DNA from: an uncultured Roseburia sp.
GTDB lineage: Bacteria; Bacillota; Clostridia; Lachnospirales; Lachnospiraceae
DNA: 58,980 bases
NCBI GenBank assembly: GCA_947383215.1
Contig: CANDCP010000016.1
Coordinates: forward strand, 1 to 58,980
Reading direction: 5' to 3'
The translations under genes and the position numbers were made by a program. Below are positions 34,209-42,866 of this stretch, in pieces; position 1 is the first letter of the stretch; the number at the start of each line of letters is the position of its first letter. The notes under the pieces were generated by a model. The model did not search any database, was not told the origin of the DNA, and was given only the letters and a program-made list of their open reading frames with translations.

Positions 34209-35879
34209 ATGAAGAGTGATATTGAGATTGCACAGGAAGCCAAAATGGATCACATCACAAAGGTTGCGGCCCAGCTTGATATTTCGGCCGACGAATTGGA
34301 GCTGTACGGAAAATACAAAGCGAAGCTTTCGGATGAGCTGTGGGAGCGGATAAAGGACCGCGAAGACGGCAAGCTTGTGCTGGTGACCGCGATCAATCCG
34401 ACGCCGGCGGGCGAGGGAAAGACAACGACGAGCATCGGGCTTGGCGAGGCGTTTGGAAGGCTCGGCAAGAAAGCGGCGCTTGCCCTCAGAGAGCCTTCTT
34501 TGGGACCGTGTTTTGGAATTAAGGGCGGCGCGGCCGGAGGAGGGTACGCGCAGGTTGTGCCGATGGAGGATTTAAATCTGCATTTCACGGGAGATTTCCA
34601 TGCGATTACTTCCGCCAATAATCTTCTCGCGGCTCTCCTGGATAACCATATTCAGCAGGGAAACGAGCTTGGGATCGACCCGAGGCAGGTAGTGTGGAAG
34701 CGCTGTCTGGATATGAATGACCGTTCGCTGCGCAATATTGTGGTTGGCCTTGGAAGCAAAATGGACGGAATGGTGAGGGAGGACCACTTTATTATCACCG
34801 TGGCTTCAGAAATTATGGCCGTGCTCTGTCTTGCCGACAATATGGAAGATTTAAAGAAGCGGTTGGGAAGGATGATTGTCGCGTATACGTTTGCGAACAA
34901 GCCTGTGACGGCGGATGATCTGCATGCCACGGGGGCGATGGCGGCGCTGCTGAAGGACGCGCTCAAGCCGAATTTAATCCAGACGCTCGAGCACAACCCG
35001 GCGATCGTACACGGAGGGCCGTTTGCAAATATTGCGCACGGCTGTAACAGTGTGCGCGCGACGAAGACGGCGTTAAAGCTTGCCGATATTGTGATTACGG
35101 AAGCGGGGTTCGGCGCGGATCTTGGCGCGGAGAAGTTTTTTGATATTAAATGCCGTATGGCGGGATTGAAACCGGATGCGGTTGTATTGGTTGCGACGAT
35201 TCGGGCGCTGAAATATAATGGAGGCGTTCTGAAGGAAAATTTATCGCAGGAGAATCTTGACGCGCTGAAAAAGGGGATTGTCAATCTCGAGAAGCATATT
35301 GAAAATCTCCAGAAATATCGTGTTCCTGTCGTAGTTACGCTGAATTCTTTCGTTACGGATACGGATGGTGAGATTGCGTTTGTGGAGCAGTTTTGCAGGG
35401 AGCGCAACTGCGAGTTTGCGCTGTCGCGCGTGTGGGAGCGCGGCGGAGAGGGCGGCGTCGCCCTTGCCGAAAAGGTTCTTAAAACGCTGGAGACGAAGAC
35501 GTCTGATTTTACGCCGCTGTATGAGGATTCTTTATCGTTGACAGAAAAAATAGGGACGGTTGCGAAGGAAATATACGGTGCGAAAGAGGTGACGTATTCT
35601 CCGGCGGCGCAAAAGGAATTAAAACGTATTGAAGAGCTGGGAATGGGGGATTTCCCGGTATGTATGGCAAAGACGCAATATTCCCTGTCGGATGATCAGA
35701 CGAAGCTCGGACGTCCCGAGGGCTTTACATTGAATGTGCGCGAAGTCTATGTATCCGCGGGCGCCGGTTTTGTGGTTGCCATAACGGGGGCGATTATGAC
35801 GATGCCGGGACTTCCGAAGATTCCGGCGGCAAACGGTATCGATGTAGACGATAAAGGCAAGATTACAGGTTTATTTTAA
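34209..35879 (+). CDS. fhs: Formate-tetrahydrofolate ligase
   Basis: 556 residues, family length. ATP-dependent joining of formate to tetrahydrofolate, giving 10-formyl-THF. P-loop [17 protein letters not shown] (about residues 64-80); [53 protein letters not shown]; and [32 protein letters not shown] precedes ATG 34209. It sits 15 bases before folD, so the two act together to feed the one-carbon pool for purine, formyl-methionine and serine-linked chemistry, or in acetogens the Wood-Ljungdahl methyl branch; no CO-dehydrogenase genes are visible. Confidence 0.98.
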   Translation: MKSDIEIAQEAKMDHITKVAAQLDISADELELYGKYKAKLSDELWERIKDREDGKLVLVTAINPTPAGEGKTTTSIGLGEAFGRLGKKAALALREPSLGPCFGIKGGAAGGGYAQVVPMEDLNLHFTGDFHAITSANNLLAALLDNHIQQGNELGIDPRQVVWKRCLDMNDRSLRNIVVGLGSKMDGMVREDHFIITVASEIMAVLCLADNMEDLKKRLGRMIVAYTFANKPVTADDLHATGAMAALLKDALKPNLIQTLEHNPAIVHGGPFANIAHGCNSVRATKTALKLADIVITEAGFGADLGAEKFFDIKCRMAGLKPDAVVLVATIRALKYNGGVLKENLSQENLDALKKGIVNLEKHIENLQKYRVPVVVTLNSFVTDTDGEIAFVEQFCRERNCEFALSRVWERGGEGGVALAEKVLKTLETKTSDFTPLYEDSLSLTEKIGTVAKEIYGAKEVTYSPAAQKELKRIEELGMGDFPVCMAKTQYSLSDDQTKLGRPEGFTLNVREVYVSAGAGFVVAITGAIMTMPGLPKIPAANGIDVDDKGKITGLF

Positions 35880-35894
35880 ACGGAGGAATGGCAG

Positions 35895-36734
35895 ATGGCG
35901 AAATTGATAGACGGTAAGCGGATTTCAGCCCAGATCAAGGAGGAGCTGAAAGCTAAGGTAGCGGATTTAAAGGAAAAAGGGATAACGGGAGCGCTTGCGG
36001 TAATTCAGGTTGGGGATGATCCGGCTTCCAGCGTTTACGTCCGAAATAAAAAGAGGGCGTGCGAGTATATAGGAATAGATTCCCTTTCTTATGAGCTGCC
36101 GGAAAAGACAACGCAGGAAGAGCTGTTAGAGCTGATTGCGCGTCTGAATCAGGACAAAAAGGTAAAGGGAATCCTTGTACAGCTTCCGGTTCCGGCACAT
36201 ATCGATGAAAATACGATTATAAAAGCGATCTCGCCCCAAAAAGACGTGGACGGATTTCATCCTCAGAGCGTAGGGGCGCTGACAATCGGACAGAAAGGCT
36301 TCGTGTCCTGTACGCCGGCCGGGATTATTCAGCTTTTAAAGCGTTCCGGGATAGAAATAGAGGGAAAAAATTGTGTTGTTGTGGGGAGAAGCAACATTGT
36401 CGGGAAGCCGATGGCGCTTTTGATGCTGCGCGAAAATGCGACGGTTACGATCACGCATTCAAAAACCGAAAATCTAAAAGAAGTCTGCAGGGGGGCTGAC
36501 ATTTTAATTGTTGCAATCGGGAAAAAAGAATTTATAGATGCGTCTTATGTTAAGGAAGGCGCGGTAGTAATTGATGTGGGCATTCACCGCGATGAAAATA
36601 ATAAATTGTCCGGGGATGTGAAGTTTGACGAGGTGGAGCCGCTTTGCGAAGCAATTACGCCCGTTCCGGGCGGCGTGGGGCCGATGACGATCGCAATGCT
36701 GATGAATAACTGCGTACAGGCAATGACAGATTAG
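35895..36734 (+). CDS. folD: Methylenetetrahydrofolate dehydrogenase/cyclohydrolase
   Basis: 279 residues; AACGGAGGAATGGCAG precedes ATG 35895. Bifunctional: oxidises 5,10-methylene-THF to methenyl-THF and hydrolyses it to 10-formyl-THF. Active-site block DDPASSVYVRNKKRACEYIG (Tyr and Lys residues, about 42-60), VQLPVPAHIDENTII, KDVDGFHPQSVGAL, the dinucleotide fold GRSNIVGKPMALLML, and ITPVPGGVGPMTIAML near the end. Forms an operon with fhs; the downstream zinc-ribbon gene starts 12 bases later. Confidence 0.97.
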   Translation: MAKLIDGKRISAQIKEELKAKVADLKEKGITGALAVIQVGDDPASSVYVRNKKRACEYIGIDSLSYELPEKTTQEELLELIARLNQDKKVKGILVQLPVPAHIDENTIIKAISPQKDVDGFHPQSVGALTIGQKGFVSCTPAGIIQLLKRSGIEIEGKNCVVVGRSNIVGKPMALLMLRENATVTITHSKTENLKEVCRGADILIVAIGKKEFIDASYVKEGAVVIDVGIHRDENNKLSGDVKFDEVEPLCEAITPVPGGVGPMTIAMLMNNCVQAMTD

Positions 36735-36745
36735 GAGAGATGTCG

Positions 36746-37876
36746 ATGAAGTGTGCAAATTGTGGTGCAAAGATTAAGGTTGGGTGCGTATATTGTTCCG
36801 TCTGCGGCCATGAAGCGCAGATCGTACCGGATTATAACGTGTTGGAGGACGACTGGCTGAAATCCATGCTAGACGCGGACACTGAGAAAACAACCCAGCC
36901 GAGAGAGAATGCCGGACAAAAAGGCTCTCCCAGACAAAAGAAAAAAAAGAAGAATTATGCTCCGCTTGTCGCCGGTATTGCGGTTCTTTGCGTTCTTCTC
37001 GGACTTACGATATTTCTTGCAGTGAGGGAACAGCGGAAAAATTCTTTTGATTACCAGTATGCACAGGGACTTATCGCGAAAAAAAATAAAGATTACACAA
37101 AAGCGATTTCATTTTTGCAGAGGGCGTTGGAGCTGGAGGAAGATAATACGGAGGTTATGATGGAGCTTGCAGGGCTTTACGATCTTCAGGAGAGTGACGA
37201 CGCCAAAGAGCGGATGCTGTTACGTGTGCTGAAAAGTGAGCCGCAGCATGAAGAGGCGTATGAGATGCTGCTTGAGCTGTACGATTCACAGAAAAAGTAC
37301 GCAAAGATCGCGGATTATTATGAGGAATTAAAGGATACGGATTTGGCGAAGCTCTTTGAAGATTATCTGGTTTCACCGCCGGAATTCTCAAAGGAGGAAG
37401 GCGTTTATCACGAAGAAGTGGAAATTAAGCTGTCGGCGCAGCCGGGATGTACCATCTATTATGCCGTAAACGGCGTAGATCCGGTCGCAAGCGGCAGAGT
37501 TTATGACGAGGCGATTCCGTTAAAGGAAGGGAAGGTTGAAGTAAGGGCCGTTGCGAAGGATGAGCGTGGAATATACAGTGAGGTTGCGGTGGCGGAGTAT
37601 GAGATCGAATTTAAGTCGCCGGACGTACCGTATGTGTTCCCGTCAAGCGGAACGTATACGGACGCGCAGCAGATAACCATAACGATTCCGGACAAATGCA
37701 GTGTTTATTATACTTGGGACGGAACGGCGCCGGATCCGTCGAGCGCAAAATATTCGGCTCCGCTTGAGATGCCGGAGGGCAACAATGTTTTGTCGGTGAT
37801 TGCCTACGATGAACGCGGGCTGTTCAGCCGGGTGATACGGTATAATTATATTTATCAGCCGGAAGTGGAGGAGTAA
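36746..37876 (+). CDS. Zinc-ribbon/TM/TPR protein with two chitobiase-C-like domains
   Basis: 376 residues from ATG 36746; AGGAGA is seven bases before it but only one base before ATG 36740. N-terminal zinc ribbon (CANCGAKI...CSVCGHE, residues 2-23); a charged linker with a KKKKK run; one membrane segment (about 73-93, PLVAGIAVLCVLLGLTIFLAV); a TPR-like helical part (about 100-205); and two beta-sandwich modules resembling the C-terminal domain of chitobiase (about 212-290: GCTIYYAVNGVDPVASGRVY; about 295-370: KCSVYYTWDGTAPDPSSAKY). The zinc ribbon would be cytoplasmic and the rest outside. Located directly after folD. Function unknown; perhaps a wall-facing sensor or scaffold. Confidence 0.75.
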   Translation: MKCANCGAKIKVGCVYCSVCGHEAQIVPDYNVLEDDWLKSMLDADTEKTTQPRENAGQKGSPRQKKKKKNYAPLVAGIAVLCVLLGLTIFLAVREQRKNSFDYQYAQGLIAKKNKDYTKAISFLQRALELEEDNTEVMMELAGLYDLQESDDAKERMLLRVLKSEPQHEEAYEMLLELYDSQKKYAKIADYYEELKDTDLAKLFEDYLVSPPEFSKEEGVYHEEVEIKLSAQPGCTIYYAVNGVDPVASGRVYDEAIPLKEGKVEVRAVAKDERGIYSEVAVAEYEIEFKSPDVPYVFPSSGTYTDAQQITITIPDKCSVYYTWDGTAPDPSSAKYSAPLEMPEGNNVLSVIAYDERGLFSRVIRYNYIYQPEVEE

Positions 37877-37904
37877 AGTTTCAGAAAATCTTAAAAATAA
37901 TTAC

Positions 37905-37934
37905 TGTAAAAATAAACATATAATGCGGTATAAT
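37905..37934 (+). promoter_or_regulatory. Putative promoter for the 37970 gene
   Basis: TGTAAA (37905-37910) and TATAAT (37929-37934), spacer 18; the -10 element is strong, the -35 weak. Confidence 0.4.
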
Positions 37935-37969
37935 ATGAAGCAGAAAAAATTAACAGGAGGGGTAACTTT

Positions 37970-38923
37970 ATGAAGAAATGGAAGCAAAAAATTGCAGCTG
38001 TGTTAGTGCCTGTTATTTTCGCGACATTAATACCGGCAGGAAATGTGCAGGCGAAAAGCAAAGATCCGGCGAAGCTTGGGGCAAAGGATTTTGTTTACGC
38101 TGAAAATGGGAAGAAAAGAGATTTTTTAGAGCAGTCAAAAGACGGAGAGACGTGGTGGGTTTTTTGTTGCGTTGATGCAGATATCAGGCACGATAAAAAG
38201 CATAAAGCGGAAAAGTGGACGACGAACCGTAAAGTAAAACTTGGAAGTACGGGATCTTACGTGAAAAGACAGTATGGAAAAACTGCCAGGAAAAAAGTCA
38301 AAAAAACAGAAGATTTCTATAAAGCGGTAAAATATGAGGTTTTAACTGCGGATATTTCTGTCTGGAAAAGTTATCTGGAATATAATTATAAAGATGGCAG
38401 CGATAGATATATGATGCGTTTTTATCTGGATAAGAAAAACAAGGTGACTGCGATTGCTTTTATAAAGAATCTGAATAAATATAAAAATTATCCGAATAAG
38501 GAAGTAGATCCCGGACTGACATTTCAGCCTCCGAAAGGAGAGAAAGTGACCACTGAAATAATTAACGGTAAGAAAGTATTTATGATACCGAGGGGAAGCA
38601 AAGTTAAGCTAAAAAGGATGGAAACGTCAGCGCAATTAACGATGTATGACGTATATGGAAAAATAAAAAGGCAAACTTTTGTGACTTCCCTTCGCTGCGG
38701 CAACGTAAATGGGAATGATTCTGTTCAAAACGGAAAGAGTTATGACTTTGAAGAGGTGGTAAATGCGACGATTGCCAGCTATGGTCAAAAATTAAATTTT
38801 AATAAACTGGGAAAATATCTTTACTTTACTCTGTGGATGAATGGAAAAGAAAGTTATAATTCAAAAACCGGGCAGTATGAATATAAGACAGCCCCAATCG
38901 TCTATTATTTTAAATTCAAATAA
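37970..38923 (+). CDS. Secreted Lys/Tyr-rich protein, unknown
   Basis: 317 residues; AACAGGAGGGGTAACTTT precedes ATG 37970. Signal peptide residues 1-27 (MKKWKQK, hydrophobic core, cleavage after VQA). The mature protein is basic and rich in Lys, Tyr and Asn, with predicted strands (WWVFCCVDADIRHDKKHKAE, DRYMMRFYLDKKNKVTAIAF). No repeat, anchor or catalytic motif; no family recognised. Codon use is more AT-rich than its neighbours, a weak hint of transfer. It is flanked by its own promoter and terminator, so it is a single-gene unit. Confidence 0.7.
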   Translation: MKKWKQKIAAVLVPVIFATLIPAGNVQAKSKDPAKLGAKDFVYAENGKKRDFLEQSKDGETWWVFCCVDADIRHDKKHKAEKWTTNRKVKLGSTGSYVKRQYGKTARKKVKKTEDFYKAVKYEVLTADISVWKSYLEYNYKDGSDRYMMRFYLDKKNKVTAIAFIKNLNKYKNYPNKEVDPGLTFQPPKGEKVTTEIINGKKVFMIPRGSKVKLKRMETSAQLTMYDVYGKIKRQTFVTSLRCGNVNGNDSVQNGKSYDFEEVVNATIASYGQKLNFNKLGKYLYFTLWMNGKESYNSKTGQYEYKTAPIVYYFKFK

Positions 38924-38933
38924 TATAAAATTA

Positions 38934-38978
38934 GACAGACAGCGCTTCCGCGTTCAGGCGGGAATGCTGTCTGTGTTT
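38934..38978. terminator. Intrinsic terminator between convergent genes
   Basis: ACAGACAGC...GCTGTCTGT flanking a smaller TTCCgC/GcGGGAA-type pairing, then GTTTT. It closes the 37970 transcript; the xpt gene ends 30 bases beyond on the opposite strand. Confidence 0.75.
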
Positions 38979-39010
38979 TATTGTCTCTTGAGAATGAGAT
39001 AGCGTTTGTA

Positions 39011-39595
39011 TTATTCATTTTCTTCCGAAAGAAATTCAATCACATTTTCCGCCAGCTTAGAAATTCTGACCAGAGCATAGATAGGAATTCCCTGCTTTTC
39101 CAGTTTTTCGCGTCCGGGCTGAAATGATTTTTCAATCAGCACGCCCAGTCCGGCGATTGTGGCGTGCGCTTTTCGAATCAGGCGGATTGCCCCCGTTGCG
39201 GTTTCGCCGTTGGCCAGGAAATCGTCAATGATCAGAACGTGATCGTCCGGTGAAATATAATTTTGAGACATTGTCAGTTCATAGCTGATCCCTTTCGTAT
39301 AGGAAGTGACGACAGTCTGATAAAGGTTCTGATTTAATGTTTTGGAGGGTTCTTTTTTCAATATAATCATCGGAAGATTCATAGCGTGCGCAGTCATAAG
39401 CGCAGGCGCAATACCGGAGCTTTCCACGGTCACGATTTTTGTGATACCCTGGTTTGCAAAATATGTTCCGAATTCTTCTCCGATTTTTGCCATAAGAGCC
39501 GGGTCTACCAGATGGTTAATAAATCCGTCGACTTTTAAAATGTTTTCATTCAAGGCCTTTCCTTCGGAGAGAATTTTTTCTTTTAATAATTTCAT
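39011..39595 (-). CDS. xpt: Xanthine phosphoribosyltransferase
   Basis: 194 residues; the ATG at 39595 follows GAGGTGATACAT, whereas the GTG three codons earlier is inside that site. Converts xanthine and PRPP to XMP for purine salvage. The PRPP loop is HVLIIDDFLANGETATG (about residues 122-138); KIVTVESSGIAPALMTAHAMN and KKEPSKTLNQNLYQTVVTSYTKG are typical of Xpt. Upstream is the 39615 gene, 19 bases away on the same strand; no purine riboswitch or PurBox is visible between them, so regulation must come from the shared promoter. Confidence 0.96.
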   Translation of the reverse strand: MKLLKEKILSEGKALNENILKVDGFINHLVDPALMAKIGEEFGTYFANQGITKIVTVESSGIAPALMTAHAMNLPMIILKKEPSKTLNQNLYQTVVTSYTKGISYELTMSQNYISPDDHVLIIDDFLANGETATGAIRLIRKAHATIAGLGVLIEKSFQPGREKLEKQGIPIYALVRISKLAENVIEFLSEENE

Positions 39596-39614
39596 ATGTA
39601 TCACCTCATGTCGT

Positions 39615-40277
39615 TTATTGATTTATAAATAATTTTTCATAGATTTCTTCAATCATATGGTCCGCAAAGCTTTCTTCCAAAGAGGGAAACTGCCGGCGTA
39701 ATTCCTGTATCATCACCTCATAGCGGGCAAAATAAAGCTGTTCCTCTTCCGAGGGTTTATCGGTAATTTCGCTGTCGATAGACGTTGCCGAATGGTTTGC
39801 CAAAAACCAGTCGAGGATATCCTTTGAAGCGTTCTCTTCTTCTGCAATTTCGTCCTTCAGGGAAGAAAGTTTTTTGAAATACCGGATACCAATAACCAGA
39901 AATATGAGAAACAACGCGCCCATCACAAAAAGCATCAGCGTTCTCATATAAGAAGCCATGGAAAGAGAGATGACGTCGAGTCCGATTAGTATCAAGAACG
40001 CAATGCCGACGATGCCGACGATGATAAAGGTGTAGGCAGTCGATTTCACATCTTCATATTTCAAATCTTTTTTGACGTATACCTTTGGCTTCGGAGCGGA
40101 AGACGGATTGCCGTTTTCCTCTTCAAAATCTTCCGGAAAGAAATCGGAGAGCGGTATAGACGCGTCTTCATACGCTTTGGTATTTTCTTCTGTCAGTTCT
40201 TCTACCAGAGGAATGTTGCAGTCCGAACACGTTGTAATACCTGCAATATATTCGTTTTTACATTTTGGACACCACAT
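39615..40277 (-). CDS. Zinc-ribbon membrane protein
   Basis: 220 residues; AAAAGGAGGACTTACC precedes the ATG. N-terminal zinc ribbon (MWCPKCKNEY...CSDCNIPL), an acidic linker (PEDFEEENGNPSSAP), two membrane segments (about 80-101 and 108-130, YTFIIVGIVGIAFLILIGL and LMLFVMGALFLIFLVIG), and an acidic helical C-terminal region (about 140-220). This Zn-ribbon plus DUF-type membrane layout is widespread in Lachnospiraceae without an assigned role. Transcribed with xpt from the promoter at 40309-40337. Function unknown. Confidence 0.75.
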   Translation of the reverse strand: MWCPKCKNEYIAGITTCSDCNIPLVEELTEENTKAYEDASIPLSDFFPEDFEEENGNPSSAPKPKVYVKKDLKYEDVKSTAYTFIIVGIVGIAFLILIGLDVISLSMASYMRTLMLFVMGALFLIFLVIGIRYFKKLSSLKDEIAEEENASKDILDWFLANHSATSIDSEITDKPSEEEQLYFARYEVMIQELRRQFPSLEESFADHMIEEIYEKLFINQ

Positions 40278-40308
40278 GGTAAGTCCTCCTTTTTATAAGA
40301 TTGATTTT

Positions 40309-40337
40309 ATTATATCGGATTTTGGAGGACAGTACAA
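40309..40337 (-). promoter_or_regulatory. Promoter for 39615 gene and xpt
   Basis: On the minus strand TTGTAC (40332-40337) and TATAAT (40309-40314), spacer 17. The predicted leader to the 40277 start is about 25 bases. Confidence 0.85.
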
Positions 40338-40362
40338 GTTATTCTGTTTTATCAAAAAATAT

Positions 40363-40845
40363 TCACTTGTGGTATGGCTCGTGGTTTAAGATTCGGTAGC
40401 TCCGATATACTTGTTCAAGCAAAATTACCCGCATAAGCTGATGCGGGAATGTCATTTTTGAAAAACTAAGCTTGTAATCCGCGCGCGCTAAAACTTGTCT
40501 GTCAAGCCCCAGGGATCCGCCGATCACAAAAATGATATGACTGTTTCCGGACACGAAGAGATCTGCAAGCCGCTGCGACAATTCAATGGAGCTTGGCATC
40601 TGTCCCTCGATGGCAAGCGCTATAATATAGCCGGCATTTGCGTCCAGATACTTTAAGAGACGGGCGCCTTCTTTTTCTTTTATCTTTTCCTCCGTAAGCG
40701 CGCCTGCGTTGTCCGGCGTTTTTTCATCCGCGACTTCCACGATATTGAGTTTACAGTAGCGGCTTAAACGTTTTTTGTATTCTTCTACGGCCTGTGTGTA
40801 AAATTTTTCTTTTATTTTTCCAACGGTTAATATCGTAATCTTCAT
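40363..40845 (-). CDS. rlmH: 23S rRNA (pseudouridine1915-N3)-methyltransferase
   Basis: 160 residues, family length. SAM-dependent SPOUT enzyme that methylates pseudouridine 1915 in helix 69. Starts MKITILTVGKIKEKF; SAM-knot blocks HIIFVIGGSLGLD (about 103-115) and FSKMTFPHQLMRVILLEQVYRSYRI, ending EPYHK. No ribosome binding site is visible before the ATG: the sequence is TATAATAAATTTT-ATG, so the promoter's -10 box sits seven bases from the start codon and the message is expected to begin at or near the ATG (leaderless). Divergent from ackA. Confidence 0.96.
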   Translation of the reverse strand: MKITILTVGKIKEKFYTQAVEEYKKRLSRYCKLNIVEVADEKTPDNAGALTEEKIKEKEGARLLKYLDANAGYIIALAIEGQMPSSIELSQRLADLFVSGNSHIIFVIGGSLGLDRQVLARADYKLSFSKMTFPHQLMRVILLEQVYRSYRILNHEPYHK

Positions 40846-40852
40846 AAAATTT

Positions 40853-40881
40853 ATTATAAGGCCGGTTTGCGTTTATTTCAA
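40853..40881 (-). promoter_or_regulatory. Promoter for rlmH (leaderless transcript)
   Basis: Minus strand TTGAAA (40876-40881), 17 bases, TATAAT (40853-40858). The first transcribed base is expected near 40845-40847, that is at the A of the ATG. Confidence 0.75.
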
Positions 40882-40952
40882 GTGACGGTTGGGGCGGGGC
40901 TTTGTATTTATCCGGGCGAACGGAAACGTACAGGAAATTTCAGGAATAATTC

Positions 40953-40981
40953 TTGTACCATTATGGGAAAAGGGGTATAAT
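40953..40981 (+). promoter_or_regulatory. Promoter for ackA
   Basis: TTGTAC (40953-40958) and TATAAT (40976-40981), spacer 17. About 80 bases of leader follow before the ackA ATG. Confidence 0.85.
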
Positions 40982-41065
40982 ATAAATAATTATGCGGATC
41001 CCAAAGCGGGAACGATACCAATAACTATTATGAAAAACCGAGAGGCAGGAGAAAAGGAGACAGGC

Positions 41066-42259
41066 ATGAATGTATTAGTTGTTAATTGCGGAAGCTCTTC
41101 GCTCAAATATCAGTTGATTCATTCCGAGAGTGAAGAAGTGCTGGCGAAAGGAATTTGTGAGAGAATCGGAATTGACGGAAGGCTGGTTTACCAGAGAGAA
41201 GGGATGGAAAAAGAAATTACAGAGGCGCCGATGCCGACGCATAAAGAGGCGATACAATTGGTATTGGACGCTCTTGTCAATGAAAAGAGCGGAGCTGTGA
41301 AAGATCTTTCAGAGATAGATGCGGTGGGGCACAGAGTGGTGCACGGAGGAGAAAAATTCTCAGGTTCCGTCGTGCTGGACGACGAGGTGCTGGCAAAGGT
41401 GGAGGAGTGCAATGAGCTTGCGCCGCTCCACAATCCGGCAAATTTAATCGGGATTCGCGCATGCCGGGAAATTATGCCGAAAGTGCCGATGGTGGGTGTG
41501 TTCGATACGGCGTTTCATCAGACTATGCCGAAAAAGGCGTATCTCTATGGCCTTCCGTATGAATACTATGAGAAATATAAGGTCAGACGTTACGGATTTC
41601 ACGGAACAAGCCACAGTTTTGTGTCAAAGCATACGGCCGATTTTCTTGGACTTGACTATGAGAATTCCAAGATTATTGTTGCGCACCTGGGGGGCGGAGC
41701 GTCCATCAGCGCCGTTTGGAATGGAAAATGCGTAGATACTTCCATGGGTCTGACGCCGTTAGAGGGACTTGTGATGGGGACGCGTTCGGGAGATATTGAC
41801 CCGGCGATCATGGAATTTATTGCAAAGAAGGAAAATCTGACAATAGACGATATGATGGACGTTTTAAATAAAAAGTCGGGGGTACAGGGGATTTCCGGGC
41901 TCTCCAGCGATTTCCGTGATTTGGAGAAGGCATATTACGAGGGAAATCAGAGGGCGATCGACGCGTGCGAGGTATTTGCTTACCGCGTTGCAAAATATAT
42001 CGGTTCCTATATCGCTGCGATGAACGGAGTGGACGCGATTGCATTTACGGCGGGAATCGGGGAGAATACGTCGTTTATCCGTGAGAAAATACTTGCGTAT
42101 TTTGGTTATCTCGGAATCAGGATGGATCAGGAAGCCAATAAGGCTCGCGGTGTGGATACCGTTATCTCCACGAAAGATTCCAAGATTCCGGTCTGTATCA
42201 TTCCGACGAATGAGGAACTTAAAATCGCGCGGGAGACCGTCGCGCTCGTAGAAAAATAA
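41066..42259 (+). CDS. ackA: Acetate kinase
   Basis: 397 residues from ATG 41066 (AAAAGGAGACAGGC upstream); the frame is open to 40889 but that reading spans the promoter. Converts acetyl phosphate and ADP to acetate and ATP, the main energy-yielding step of acetate formation. Blocks: MNVLVVNCGSSSLKYQL, VGHRVVHGGEKF, FDTAFHQTMP, RRYGFHGTSHSFV, HLGGGASISAV, MGTRSGDIDPAI and FTAGIGENTSFIRE. In many Firmicutes pta lies directly upstream; here rlmH is divergent and pta is not in the window. Strong own promoter. Confidence 0.98.
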   Translation: MNVLVVNCGSSSLKYQLIHSESEEVLAKGICERIGIDGRLVYQREGMEKEITEAPMPTHKEAIQLVLDALVNEKSGAVKDLSEIDAVGHRVVHGGEKFSGSVVLDDEVLAKVEECNELAPLHNPANLIGIRACREIMPKVPMVGVFDTAFHQTMPKKAYLYGLPYEYYEKYKVRRYGFHGTSHSFVSKHTADFLGLDYENSKIIVAHLGGGASISAVWNGKCVDTSMGLTPLEGLVMGTRSGDIDPAIMEFIAKKENLTIDDMMDVLNKKSGVQGISGLSSDFRDLEKAYYEGNQRAIDACEVFAYRVAKYIGSYIAAMNGVDAIAFTAGIGENTSFIREKILAYFGYLGIRMDQEANKARGVDTVISTKDSKIPVCIIPTNEELKIARETVALVEK

Positions 42260-42282
42260 AGGAAAAATCATGCAGATTTTTA

Positions 42283-42311
42283 TTGACAAAAATATACAGG
42301 GTATGTATAAT
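42283..42311 (+). promoter_or_regulatory. Consensus promoter for the DUF177-rpmF unit
   Basis: TTGACA (42283-42288) and TATAAT (42306-42311), spacer 17, a perfect sigma-A consensus. Confidence 0.93.
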
Positions 42312-42337
42312 TGACTAAGTGTGAATAGGAGACGGAC

Positions 42338-42862
42338 ATGAATTTAGAATTGACAGAGCTATATACGTGTGAAAACAAAGAGGCGCGCTTTCAGGCTGTG
42401 ATGGAATTGTCATCCTTTGATTCCAAATTAGGAAGTTTCCCGTTCCTGGCAAAAAAGCCATTCGAGTTGCATATCGTGAACCAGGAGAATAAGCGGCTGC
42501 TTATAAAGGGCGAGACCGATGTGACAATCGCAATACCGTGTGACCGTTGTCTGAGAGAAGTTCCGGTAGGGATTCATCTCGTATTTGATAAAAAGTTTCC
42601 TTTAAAGGAAACGGAAGAGACGAGAGAAGAGAGAGAAGAAGCGGATTACATGAAGGGTTTTCATCTGGATGTTGACAGGCTTGTCTATGATGAAATCTTG
42701 GTTAACTGGCCAATGAAAGTTCTGTGCAAAGAGGATTGCAAGGGGATTTGCAGGAAATGCGGTGCGGATCTGAATTCGCAGGATTGTAGTTGCGGGGAAG
42801 ATGGATTAGACCCGAGAATGGCGGCTATCCAAGATATTTTCAATAAATTTAAGGAGGTGTAA
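42338..42862 (+). CDS. DUF177 (YceD-like) protein
   Basis: 174 residues. DUF177/YceD proteins are found immediately before rpmF in most bacteria and are linked to 23S rRNA levels or ribosome assembly. Seen here: IPCDRCLREV and a C-terminal zinc-type cluster CKEDCKGICRKCGADLN with DCSC, plus the LDPRMAAIQDIFNKF ending. TAGGAGACGGAC precedes the ATG at 42338. Its stop is five bases before the rpmF start, and rpmF's strong ribosome binding site lies inside its last codons, so the two are co-expressed. Confidence 0.9.
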   Translation: MNLELTELYTCENKEARFQAVMELSSFDSKLGSFPFLAKKPFELHIVNQENKRLLIKGETDVTIAIPCDRCLREVPVGIHLVFDKKFPLKETEETREEREEADYMKGFHLDVDRLVYDEILVNWPMKVLCKEDCKGICRKCGADLNSQDCSCGEDGLDPRMAAIQDIFNKFKEV

Positions 42863-42866
42863 TCAG

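Noticed and set aside
34652-35407. 251-codon minus-strand frame opposite fhs
   Set aside because: Antisense to a certain gene; Ser/Phe-rich composition typical of shadow frames.
39596-39614. Purine riboswitch before xpt
   Set aside because: Only 19 bases separate xpt from the upstream gene; no room or matching sequence.
40889-41065. N-terminal extension of ackA
   Set aside because: It would run through the promoter, and AAAAGGAGACAGGC sits immediately before ATG 41066, the normal AckA start.
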